13,971 nucleotides of DNA from an uncultured Clostridia bacterium (lineage in GTDB: Bacteria > Bacillota > Clostridia > HGM11327), in NCBI GenBank assembly GCA_905210525.1, contig CAJLXE010000022.1, forward strand, positions 1 to 13,971, read 5' to 3'. The notes under the pieces are model-generated. The model had not been told where the DNA came from. It made no database searches and saw only the letters and a list, made by a program, of their open reading frames with translations. Below, piece by piece: positions 7,238-13,971 of this stretch. The number at the start of each line of letters is the position of its first letter. Position 1 is the first letter of the stretch. Made by a program: the position numbers and the translations under genes.

Positions 7238-8131
7238 TCAATGCGTTATTTTTACATCAAAGCCTTCAAACGCATCGACAAGAGGAACAAGGTCTTCTTT
7301 TGAAAGAGACTTTATTCCGTCGTAAGCGTATTTTTTGCCGAGCGCCGCATACTTTTCGGAACACAAGCTGTGAAACGGAAGCAAATCAACACGTTTTGCA
7401 CCCGTTCCCGCAAGTACCGATGCCATTTTTTTCATGTAATCAACATCGTAATTGTGTCCCGGTATCACAGGTATTCTCACCGTAACATTTTTCCCTGCCG
7501 CACAAAGCTTTTTTATATTGTCACACACGGGAAAAAGTCTGCCGCCTGTCATCTTTTTATAATCATCTTCCGTTGCCGCTTTAAGATCTACATAATATTC
7601 ATCGGCATAATTCAGAAGAGCCTCAAATACCGCAAATTCAGCCTGAGCAGACGTATCTATAAGCACGCTTATTCCACTTTCATGGCATTTTTTTGCAATT
7701 TCCGCACAAAATTCCGGCTGACTCAACGGTTCGCCTCCCGAAAGAGTGACACCGCCTCCCGACTCTTTATAAAAATCGATATCTTCGGTTACGATTTTCA
7801 TTACGCTGTCAACACTGTATACTGAACTATCGATTTCAAGTGCGCTCCTCGGACATATTTTTGCACATTCGCCGCAGACTTTGCACTTGCTGCGTTCAAA
7901 AATATGTATTCCGTCCGAAACTGTATGCGCACCGGTTGCACATACAGACGCGCACAATCCGCAATTCACGCACAACGTCTTATGAAACATTATCTCCGGT
8001 TGAGATCTTATTGTTTCCGGATTATGACACCATGCACAGTGAAGAGGACATCCCTTAAAAAATACCGTTGTACGTATTCCCGGCCCGTCTCCGAGTGAAA
8101 ACCGCTGAATATTGCTTATTCTTCCAGTCAT
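7238..8131 (-). CDS. Glycyl radical enzyme activase (radical SAM, with two extra 4Fe-4S clusters)
   Basis: A 297-residue activating enzyme that uses S-adenosylmethionine and a 4Fe-4S cluster to abstract hydrogen from the glycine of its partner GRE. The radical-SAM triad Cys28-x3-Cys32-x2-Cys35 lies in GCPLHCAWCHNPE. Two ferredoxin-type clusters follow, Cys54/57/60/64 and Cys83/86/89/93, with the motifs CVNCGLCASVC and CKVCGECAKIC. The SAM-binding GGEP is at 132-135. The extra ferredoxin insert is typical of activases for GRE lyases and decarboxylases (for example glycerol dehydratase, choline lyase, hydroxyproline dehydratase) rather than of classical pyruvate formate-lyase activase, which lacks it. 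Its ATG overlaps the TGA of the GRE gene by four bases (ATGA), so translation of the pair is probably coupled and it is almost certainly the dedicated activator. Confidence 0.95.
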   Translation of the reverse strand: MTGRISNIQRFSLGDGPGIRTTVFFKGCPLHCAWCHNPETIRSQPEIMFHKTLCVNCGLCASVCATGAHTVSDGIHIFERSKCKVCGECAKICPRSALEIDSSVYSVDSVMKIVTEDIDFYKESGGGVTLSGGEPLSQPEFCAEIAKKCHESGISVLIDTSAQAEFAVFEALLNYADEYYVDLKAATEDDYKKMTGGRLFPVCDNIKKLCAAGKNVTVRIPVIPGHNYDVDYMKKMASVLAGTGAKRVDLLPFHSLCSEKYAALGKKYAYDGIKSLSKEDLVPLVDAFEGFDVKITH

Positions 8132-10242
8132 AATGAAGAATGCTCCGTGCGTTTGAGAATATCAAGCTGAACATCCTTATCAAGTTTTGTATAATATGCG
8201 CTGAAGCCCGAAACTCTTACAACCATAGAGATATATTTTTCCGGATTGTTCATTGCGTCATAAAGTACATCTCTTGATATGGAATTTATCTGTATCTCCT
8301 GACCGCCGCGCTCAAAATATACTCTGATAAGTGCACCGAGCTTGCGGCGTTTTTCATCATCCTCAAAAACGGAAGGCGGATATTTCTGGTTTACAACGGT
8401 TCCTGTTGCCGATTTTGTATAATCGGGTTTTGAAAGCGAAAGAAGCGCCGCCGTAGGTCCGTTTTTATCAACGCCGTGCATGGGAGAAGCGGCATCGCTT
8501 ACCTCGCTTTGCGCAAAACGTCCGTCCGGAGTTGCGGCTATGCATTTTCCCGCGTCTATATTCTGAATATTTGAAGCTATTATTATATATACGGGTCCGC
8601 CGTCATACGTTTTATATTCATTGAATATATCAAAGTGCTCATCTATAAACCACTTTGCGTATTTATCCGCAAAATCGTCATTGTTGCCGTATTTCGGGCA
8701 GGCAAGCATAAGCGCTCTTTCCTTTTCGTAACCTTCAAAATTTGCTTTCAGTATTTCAACCATATGCGCAAGCGACATTGTTTTATCGTTATATACAAGC
8801 TTTTCTATTGCGGCAAGACAATCCGCCATAGTTCCTATGCCCATACACGCCGCGCCGTGTGCAGACGGATATTCCGCTCCGCCCATATTAATATCGATGC
8901 CTTTTTCAATACATCCGTCGCAGAAGCACGAAAGGAACGGCGACTGATAATTTACCGCATCCACGTTTGTCGTAACCCTATGAATATACTCCATGTAACA
9001 TTTTGCACCGTAACGCATCTGCTTATCAAGCGCCGACATAAACTGTTCCATAGTCGAAAACTCCGCCGCATCTCCCGTTTGCGGTCCGATCTGTTCGCCG
9101 GAAAGCATATCAACGCCGTTGTTAAGCGCAAGCTCTATATATTTCGGTGAATTATACCGTCCGTCACTCCATGGCGGCTGTTTACCCTGTATAAAATTCT
9201 CTATGCAGCCCACCATACAGTAATTTCTGCAATCTTCCTTTTTGTATCCGTAACGTTCAAGTGCCGCTATATTCACTTCATCGTTCATCATTGCCGGATA
9301 TCCCAAACCTGTTCCTACTACCTTGAGACACGCGTCTATAAAATCCATGCTCGTATGCTTGCTTATGCGAGCCGAAAGATTCGGACCCGGTATATGACAA
9401 TCGTTTACAGCGTCAAGTATAATATACGAAAGCTCATTTACAGCATCGCTTCCGTCCTCGGGCTTTACGCCTCCTATTGCAATGTTCACAACGTCATCCG
9501 CGCCCCAAAGCACCGTGCGTTCGTGAAATTTATAAAGCGCACACGCTACCAGGTCCTCAGCATCCTCACGGGTTATTCTGCCTGCTTCCTTATCGGCTTT
9601 ATAATAAGGATACAGATACTGATCCATACGTCCGAGCGCCATTGCATATCTGCCCTCATAAACAAACAGCATATGCGCCGCAAACATAAGCTGAAGCGCT
9701 TCGGCAAAAGTAACAGGCGCATTATGCGCAACATTGCGGCAACGCTGTGCCGCTTCCGTAAGTCCCTTTTTTTCGGCTTCATCCGCGTACTGCTCAAGTA
9801 CAATACTCATAGCCTCAATAGTTTTGCGCGCCGCTCTGAGAAAGTCCTGCTTTTGTTTGTCATCAGGGTATTTTTTGATAGACATATCAATATTGTCTAA
9901 AGTTCCGTTGATTCCGTTTTTCAAAAAATGTTCGTAATTAGGCGCATAGTGATCAAAGCCCGTACTGAAATTCCTGTTGCCCATCTGAGATACAATTTTA
10001 TCGGCATCCGGAATTCGATTAACATTTCCCGAATACATTCCTCTCATCGAACCCAGTATACGGTCATTATTATAAACATATTTTCCGTGTCCCGTGAAGA
10101 GACTGTATATTCCGTCGGCACGGCGAAGTACATTTGACTGCGACATATTTTTTGCATATCCCTCTGCAAGAAGATCCGTTAAAATATATGCCCCGTCGTT
10201 TACACACGCCGCCATTTCCGTTTTTAATTCTTTCAAACTCAT
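8128..10242 (-). CDS. Glycyl radical enzyme of the dehydratase/lyase type, substrate unknown
   Basis: A 704-residue oxygen-sensitive radical enzyme. The glycyl loop RVSGFSAYY is at 676-684 (radical Gly679), and the active-site Cys346 lies in VGCIEN, with Glu348 forming the Cys-x-Glu pair that marks dehydratases, C-N/C-S lyases and aryl decarboxylases. Other family marks are GRMDQYLYPYY (204-214), PAMMNDE (316-322), IELALNNG (369-376) and ATPDGR (570-575) followed by a Ser-Pro and GPTA segment. The Cys-Cys pair of pyruvate formate-lyase is absent. It is shorter than characterised dehydratases (about 780-850), mainly at the N-terminus, and lacks any shell-targeting extension. The residue after the Glu is Asn, where known members I recall have Pro. 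I chose ATG 10242 over GTG 10251 because AAAGGA (10253-10258) is 10 bases from the ATG but only 1 base from the GTG. It is first in the operon. Family is secure; substrate is not assigned. Confidence 0.93.
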   Translation of the reverse strand: MSLKELKTEMAACVNDGAYILTDLLAEGYAKNMSQSNVLRRADGIYSLFTGHGKYVYNNDRILGSMRGMYSGNVNRIPDADKIVSQMGNRNFSTGFDHYAPNYEHFLKNGINGTLDNIDMSIKKYPDDKQKQDFLRAARKTIEAMSIVLEQYADEAEKKGLTEAAQRCRNVAHNAPVTFAEALQLMFAAHMLFVYEGRYAMALGRMDQYLYPYYKADKEAGRITREDAEDLVACALYKFHERTVLWGADDVVNIAIGGVKPEDGSDAVNELSYIILDAVNDCHIPGPNLSARISKHTSMDFIDACLKVVGTGLGYPAMMNDEVNIAALERYGYKKEDCRNYCMVGCIENFIQGKQPPWSDGRYNSPKYIELALNNGVDMLSGEQIGPQTGDAAEFSTMEQFMSALDKQMRYGAKCYMEYIHRVTTNVDAVNYQSPFLSCFCDGCIEKGIDINMGGAEYPSAHGAACMGIGTMADCLAAIEKLVYNDKTMSLAHMVEILKANFEGYEKERALMLACPKYGNNDDFADKYAKWFIDEHFDIFNEYKTYDGGPVYIIIASNIQNIDAGKCIAATPDGRFAQSEVSDAASPMHGVDKNGPTAALLSLSKPDYTKSATGTVVNQKYPPSVFEDDEKRRKLGALIRVYFERGGQEIQINSISRDVLYDAMNNPEKYISMVVRVSGFSAYYTKLDKDVQLDILKRTEHSSL

Positions 10243-10301
10243 ACCGTTCACATCCTTTACTGCTTTTATTTATACAGCGGAATTAAAACTCCTGTAATCG
10301 G

Positions 10302-10330
10302 ATTATACAATACTACGATTCTTTGTGCAA
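10302..10330 (-). promoter_or_regulatory. Promoter of the GRE operon
   Basis: On the - strand a perfect TATAAT (complement of 10302-10307) lies 17 bases from TTGCAC (complement of 10325-10330), a weak -35. A good -10 with a poor -35 is typical of promoters needing an activator. The -35 is embedded in one arm of the 10-base inverted repeat shared with the regulator's leader. Predicted start is near 10295, giving a leader of about 50 bases. Confidence 0.7.
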
Positions 10331-10409
10331 TATTCTATATTGACAAAAGTGGACTATTATGATATTATTTTATATAGATAAAAGAAATTATGTGCCGGTA
10401 TATTGCACA
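10324..10409. promoter_or_regulatory. Perfect 10-base inverted repeat, candidate AraC-regulator operators
   Basis: TGTGCAATAT at 10324-10333 and its exact reverse complement ATATTGCACA at 10400-10409 flank the regulator's promoter (10340-10368). Read in each gene's own direction both are ATATTGCACA. The left copy overlaps the -35 of the GRE operon; the right one lies downstream of the regulator's predicted start. A further TGTGC at 10391-10395 pairs with GCACA at 10405-10409. The arrangement suggests activation of the operon and autoregulation, possibly by looping. Function is inferred; the repeat itself is directly visible. Confidence 0.55.
10340..10368 (+). promoter_or_regulatory. Promoter of the AraC-family regulator
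   Basis: TTGACA (10340-10345) and TATTAT (10363-10368) are separated by 17 bases, giving a strong sigma-A type promoter with a start near 10375 and a leader of about 78 bases. It is back to back with the GRE promoter; the two -35 elements are 9 bases apart (10331-10339). Confidence 0.8.
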
Positions 10410-10452
10410 GCAAAACAGACCTCTGTCTCTGTGAAAGGAATCAGATATATTT

Positions 10453-11325
10453 ATGGAATTTTTGGCAATAACATTCAAAAACACACCCACTGTACGTTTC
10501 GCTCATCTGTATGAATCCGGTCATTCCGATTGGGAAATATTCGAATGCGGCACTCTTATGGAAATAACCGCAATAGAAAAAGGCAGTCTGATAATGAAAG
10601 CATACGACAGCGATGAAAAAAATATATTCAGGGAAGGCAACGTATTCACAACTCTGCACAAAAATTATATTGTAGAAACCATAGGAGATTTTCACAGGCA
10701 CGTAACAATCGCAATGACGCCCGACAAAATATCAGGAATTCTTACCGCAAAAGATGTACTTGAAATGTCTGCGGATATCAATAATGACAAAAACATGATT
10801 GCAATAATTCCGTTTTTATTCAGTGATGCGGACTCCGCGACAATAGCGCTCAAAATAAGAAAGACCGTTGACATTTTTCATAGCTCTGACGTATTCAGGA
10901 ACATAAAATCAACCGCCATGCTGCTTGACATTCTTTCTTTGGCGACCACGCGGTCGGTTGAGATAGCACAAAAAGAAATTTCCGGTATAAGACGATATAA
11001 CCATACTCTTTACTGTCAGCAGGCAATGCGTTATATAGCCGCTCACATAAGAGAACCGATAAATGTAGAAGAAATAGCCGAATCCATGAATGTCAGCTAC
11101 GGGCATCTCAGCCGTCTTTTCAAAAAGCAGACGAACTTCACACTTGTAGACTATATAAACAAAGAAAAAGTCCGCAAAATGGAGGAACTCCTGTGGACAA
11201 AAAAAATGTCCGTTTCCGAAGTTGCTCAGGGCGTAGGTATAAGCGATGAAAAGTATGCTTCACGTTTGTTCCGCAGATATACGGGACTCACAATAAGCTC
11301 GTATGTAAAGCTGTACAGAAAATAA
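10453..11325 (+). CDS. AraC-family transcriptional regulator, probable controller of the GRE operon
   Basis: A 290-residue regulator. The N-terminal part (about 10-95) has the alternating strands of a cupin-like sensor domain. A helical linker (about 115-185) leads to two helix-turn-helix units. The first, near 204-225, contains INVEEIAESMNVSYGHLSRLFK; the second, near 252-275, contains VSEVAQGVGISDEKYASRLF, ending with a YTGLTISSYV segment matching the usual end of the AraC DNA-binding domain. The second unit has GISDEKYASR in place of the common GF-D-SYFSR wording, a modest divergence. ATG 10453 follows AAAGGA at a longish 13-base spacing. It is transcribed away from the GRE operon from a shared 200-base control region that holds a perfect inverted repeat, so it probably senses the pathway substrate or an intermediate and switches on the operon. 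Confidence 0.9.
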   Translation: MEFLAITFKNTPTVRFAHLYESGHSDWEIFECGTLMEITAIEKGSLIMKAYDSDEKNIFREGNVFTTLHKNYIVETIGDFHRHVTIAMTPDKISGILTAKDVLEMSADINNDKNMIAIIPFLFSDADSATIALKIRKTVDIFHSSDVFRNIKSTAMLLDILSLATTRSVEIAQKEISGIRRYNHTLYCQQAMRYIAAHIREPINVEEIAESMNVSYGHLSRLFKKQTNFTLVDYINKEKVRKMEELLWTKKMSVSEVAQGVGISDEKYASRLFRRYTGLTISSYVKLYRK

Positions 11326-11460
11326 TATAATAAAAATATAATTTCCACAAATGCAGAAAGGCTCCACATCATCGGAATCACATCCGACGACGAGGATCTT
11401 TTGTTTTGTTCTGTATTGCCGCATTAAAAGAGTTGTCTCATTTTTCCGCGCGCGTAATAC
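11326..11460. other. Intergenic stretch between convergent genes, with possible gene relic or dispersed repeat
   Basis: After the AT-rich end of the araC gene, 11350-11460 is richer in G+C than other gaps here. On the + strand TCGGA (11372-11376) and TCCGA (11383-11387) can pair, with a loose T-rich run at 11398-11410, a weak terminator candidate for the regulator. On the - strand the rhamnosidase frame stays open past its TAA for about 50 codons. From an ATG at 11424 it reads MRQYRTKQKILVVGCDSDD, which resembles a response-regulator first strand (KILVVDDD) but is degenerate. No clear terminator for the rhamnosidase was found. Confidence 0.3.
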
Positions 11461-13488
11461 TTATTTAAATAAAAGGTTCAAATTTATATCTGCCAAAAAT
11501 ACGGCAGCATAAGACAGCGTCATATGGAAAAGCGATGCATTCGATTTTGTGTCTTTCCCCCAACTTTCAAAAGTTGTAGTAGCCCCTTCATTTAGCATAC
11601 GAAGCCACGCGCCCGGATCACAGATTGTCTGAAGAATCAGTTCTTTCTTATTCTGACGCACAAGACCTTCCAGCAACGGAAATGCGCCGAACAGTGACAC
11701 CGAATGAATGTTTCGATTCTTTATTATTTGCAGAATTTGTTCTTTGCAGGCATCATCGGGACACAGCTCAAATGCAAAAGGAAATATATTGCCTATCATG
11801 CTTATATGTTCCGTATGGATTCCGTCTTTGAACAAATGCTTTTCGGGAACATAAAACGCTTTTACAAATGCTTTGATAAGCGGTTTATCGTCCCTATAAA
11901 CGCTATATCCGAGCTCCTTTGCCATTTTATTCGCTGTTTTAATCGCCTCAATATAATAAGCGTTGATAGCAATATGAGTTTCGGTGCAAATTTGTCCCTG
12001 CCCAATGTCTACATCGTATCCGTCACGGAAATGGTCCGGCCATTCCACTACACACCATTTATCCAGATCGGAAATCAAAAAGTCTTTTTCGTAATTTTTT
12101 CGGTAAGCCTCCAAAAGATTTATGACCTTTGTATAGTTTTCCCGCAAATATTCCGTATCGCCCGTATAGCGAAAATGCCATAGGATCAATTTAACAAGCA
12201 TCAAAGGGAATTCCGCTATTTCCTGAATAAACGAGCAATTCAGACACGTAATCAAAGTATCCGCTATGAAATCTGTGGTGAATGCATTGTCAATCAGCTT
12301 TCTTGCGATACTGTCGTCATTTGTCAAAATCATATGAGTAAGCGCCGTGTAACAGCCGTCTCCGAGATACTCGCCTTTCTCACGCTCCATGCAATCAAGT
12401 ACAGCTTCCTGCACTCCGTATTTCTGTGTATTCACGCATAGCTGCCATATATTCGCAATATCCGCATTTTGTTTATAAATATCTTTCAGCTCAGCCTTCA
12501 ATTCAAAAGGATAGTGCCTTGCCAATAAAAATACCTCTTGAACTTCACACTCTTCCGGCAATATAAGCTCCGCATACCGAAAAGCCTTGTAATCAAATTG
12601 TTCCAATTCGCAAATACCGTCAGAAAGAATCCAAGATTCCTCATATATGCAGTTTGCACGGAGGTTATAACGCACGCCGCCGTCTCCGTTCAGTTCCTGC
12701 CCCATATGAATTATGATTTTATCACCGCTGTTTCCGCGGACTTTTGCATATAGGCTGCCTGCATAAGTGGAACCGAAATCCCAAAATACAATATTGCCTT
12801 TTGCTGTGCTTTTGACAGGAAATATTTTTTCAAAAGTAAGCATTTTTGTTTTTTGCGGTAAAAGAGTATGGTCGGCGGTCTGCGACAATTTTGCTTGCAT
12901 CCATGAGCTGTCGTCAAATGTTGTTTTTTCAAACCCGACTTCGGCGGCTCTTGAATCGTATTCTTCGAGGAAACCTGTGTCACAACCAAATGTTCCTATT
13001 TCCTTATATGCGGAATGTACGGCAGTTTTAACTGTTTCGTCACTGCATATTGCCAGATGTCCGTTTACTTCCAGATCAAAAATTAATCCGTGACGATTGT
13101 CTCCGCTTTGCCATACACGATTAATAAGCCCTTGATAAAGCGTATGAACCGCAATTAAATTTTCACCTTGTTTCAGATATTCCGAAACATCAATTTCATT
13201 ATAATTGTATATGTGATAATAAGAGGCGGCGGGACCCTGTGCAACAAATTGTCCGTTAATATACAACTTGTAATAATCGTCTGCCGAAATATAAATAACA
13301 GCCTTTTTTATCGCCTCATTACAAGCAAACGATTTACGAAATAAAATATGCCTGTCCCTGTGCAGTGAGCAGTCAAGATTGAGCCGTTGAAGCTGACGTG
13401 AAAATACATTTCGTGCAGGTGTTTTAAAAAATTCATCATCGGTAATCCATTTGCCGCAAAATAAGTGCAATTTCTGTTGAGTGCTCAT
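11461..13488 (-). CDS. GH78-like alpha-L-rhamnosidase, intracellular
   Basis: A 675-residue protein of the bacterial alpha-L-rhamnosidase family, which cleaves terminal rhamnose (or a related sugar) by inversion. Residues about 48-150 form a carbohydrate-binding-like beta domain (FRKSF, then YISADDYYKLYINGQ). A second beta region runs to about 325 (WDFGSTYAG, GDKIIIHMGQEL, FDYKAFRYAEL). An (alpha/alpha)6 barrel follows, with DCMEREKGEYLGDG at 365-378 (general-acid region) and GATTTFESWG at 635-644, Glu641 fitting the catalytic base. It is shorter than the usual 850-1000 residues and has no signal peptide, so it should act on imported oligosaccharides. I chose ATG 13488 because AGGAGG (13494-13499) is 5 bases upstream; the longer start at 13548 would overlap the preceding gene. 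The gene begins 28 bases after the methyltransferase stop. It is not in the GRE operon and faces the araC gene convergently. Confidence 0.85.
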   Translation of the reverse strand: MSTQQKLHLFCGKWITDDEFFKTPARNVFSRQLQRLNLDCSLHRDRHILFRKSFACNEAIKKAVIYISADDYYKLYINGQFVAQGPAASYYHIYNYNEIDVSEYLKQGENLIAVHTLYQGLINRVWQSGDNRHGLIFDLEVNGHLAICSDETVKTAVHSAYKEIGTFGCDTGFLEEYDSRAAEVGFEKTTFDDSSWMQAKLSQTADHTLLPQKTKMLTFEKIFPVKSTAKGNIVFWDFGSTYAGSLYAKVRGNSGDKIIIHMGQELNGDGGVRYNLRANCIYEESWILSDGICELEQFDYKAFRYAELILPEECEVQEVFLLARHYPFELKAELKDIYKQNADIANIWQLCVNTQKYGVQEAVLDCMEREKGEYLGDGCYTALTHMILTNDDSIARKLIDNAFTTDFIADTLITCLNCSFIQEIAEFPLMLVKLILWHFRYTGDTEYLRENYTKVINLLEAYRKNYEKDFLISDLDKWCVVEWPDHFRDGYDVDIGQGQICTETHIAINAYYIEAIKTANKMAKELGYSVYRDDKPLIKAFVKAFYVPEKHLFKDGIHTEHISMIGNIFPFAFELCPDDACKEQILQIIKNRNIHSVSLFGAFPLLEGLVRQNKKELILQTICDPGAWLRMLNEGATTTFESWGKDTKSNASLFHMTLSYAAVFLADINLNLLFK

Positions 13489-13516
13489 AAAAACCTCCTT
13501 TTCGGTATAAACATAA

Positions 13517-13971
13517 TCATTTTTTTGTAAGACAAACGATGCTTTCAATGTGTTTGGTGTTCGGGAACATATCGAATAAATGTGCGTCTTTGGCTATGTA
13601 ACCGCCTTTATTCAAAAGCTTTATGTCTTCGCACAGGCTTTGTGCGTCACAGGAAAGATATATTATATGTTCCGGTTTAAACTTTATTATTGAATTACAT
13701 ACCCGTTCTCCGAGACCTTTTCTCGGAGGGTCTACGAAAAACAGAGTGTTCGGCTGAACGCTGAGCTTTGGGAGTATGTTGTTGCAATCTCCGCACACAA
13801 AATGTATTTTATTTTCGAGATTATTCAATGCGGCAAGCTCTTTTGCGTCATTCACCGCACCGGGCACTATTTCTATTGAGGTAACATCGTATCCGCGCGA
13901 CGCAAAAAGAAGGCTTGTTATGCCTATTCCGCTGTACGCATCCACAACGGCAGTGGGATTTATAGCGGCTG
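13517..13971 (-). CDS. rlmD: TrmA/RlmD-family RNA (uracil-5) methyltransferase, C-terminal part, cut by window edge
   Basis: The reading frame is open to the window edge (in frame from 13969), so the start and N-terminal half, including any TRAM domain and iron-sulfur cysteines, lie outside. The visible part is the SAM-dependent methyltransferase fold. It contains VVDAYSGIGITSL (SAM-binding loop), GDCNNILPKL, the diagnostic VDPPRKGL, YLSCDAQSL with the catalytic cysteine of this family, and a C-terminal DMFPNTKHIESIVCL matching the standard ending of RlmD/RlmCD/TrmA enzymes. These use SAM to make 5-methyluridine in 23S rRNA or tRNA. RlmD-type is the common Firmicute form, but with half the protein missing RlmCD or TrmA cannot be excluded. 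It is a housekeeping gene and may be co-transcribed with the downstream rhamnosidase. Confidence 0.9.
   Translation of the reverse strand, partial: AAINPTAVVDAYSGIGITSLLFASRGYDVTSIEIVPGAVNDAKELAALNNLENKIHFVCGDCNNILPKLSVQPNTLFFVDPPRKGLGERVCNSIIKFKPEHIIYLSCDAQSLCEDIKLLNKGGYIAKDAHLFDMFPNTKHIESIVCLTKK

Noticed and set aside
8128..10242. Pyruvate formate-lyase
   Set aside because: There is no Cys-Cys active-site pair; the Cys-x-Glu motif and the ferredoxin-type activase fit the dehydratase/lyase branch instead.
7238..10242. Propanediol or glycerol dehydratase of a microcompartment operon
   Set aside because: There are no shell proteins, no CoA-acylating aldehyde dehydrogenase and no N-terminal targeting extension; the enzyme is also shorter and its active-site context differs.
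10243..10251. GTG start of the GRE at 10251
   Set aside because: It is only one base from the AAAGGA site, while the ATG at 10242 is 10 bases away.
13489..13548. Longer rhamnosidase start at 13548
   Set aside because: It would overlap the methyltransferase 3' end, and AGGAGG is ideally placed for the ATG at 13488.

Overview
The window looks like a chromosomal piece from an anaerobic, low-to-moderate G+C Firmicute, most likely a gut-type member of the Clostridia. The reasons are strong AAAGGA/AGGAGG ribosome binding sites, consensus sigma-A promoters, an oxygen-sensitive glycyl radical enzyme with its radical-SAM activase, a membrane subunit of a sodium-pumping decarboxylase, and a Gram-positive style lipoprotein. 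This is inferred from sequence style and gene content; no marker gene is complete enough to name a genus.

Layout. (1) 58-821: a GNAT acetyltransferase on the + strand with a textbook promoter (TTGACA-17-TATAAT) and a hairpin terminator. (2) 828-2367, - strand: a short operon of the beta subunit of a Na+-translocating decarboxylase (oadB) and a 57-residue single-span gamma-like protein missed by length-limited gene calling. It has its own promoter and an about 200-base structured leader. (3) 2425-10330, - strand: a compact five-gene operon in the order glycyl radical enzyme (GRE), GRE activase, zinc alcohol dehydrogenase, SGNH hydrolase, and large glycosidase-like lipoprotein, ending in a strong terminator. 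(4) 10340-11325, + strand: a divergent AraC-family regulator. A perfect 10-base inverted repeat, TGTGCAATAT/ATATTGCACA, brackets the regulator's promoter and overlaps the -35 of the GRE operon. (5) 11326-11460: a short odd intergenic stretch. (6) 11461-13971, - strand: an intracellular GH78-like alpha-L-rhamnosidase, preceded after 28 bases by the C-terminal part of a TrmA/RlmD-type RNA methyltransferase that runs off the window edge.

How the genes may work together. The five-gene operon plus AraC regulator is the most interesting part. GRE dehydratases or lyases are usually found with an activase and a dehydrogenase that handles the carbonyl product, and that core is present. Here it is also joined, in tight and partly overlapping gene order, to a cytoplasmic SGNH esterase-like protein carrying an inserted beta-rich segment, and to an exported lipoprotein with three diverged copies of an N-terminal domain in front of a TIM-barrel-like glycosidase module. 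This suggests radical-based breakdown of a sugar-derived or polyol-like compound released at the cell surface. The GRE keeps the Cys-x-Glu active-site motif and the glycyl loop, but it is short (about 704 residues) and does not match the signature of any GRE subfamily I can name, so its substrate is open.
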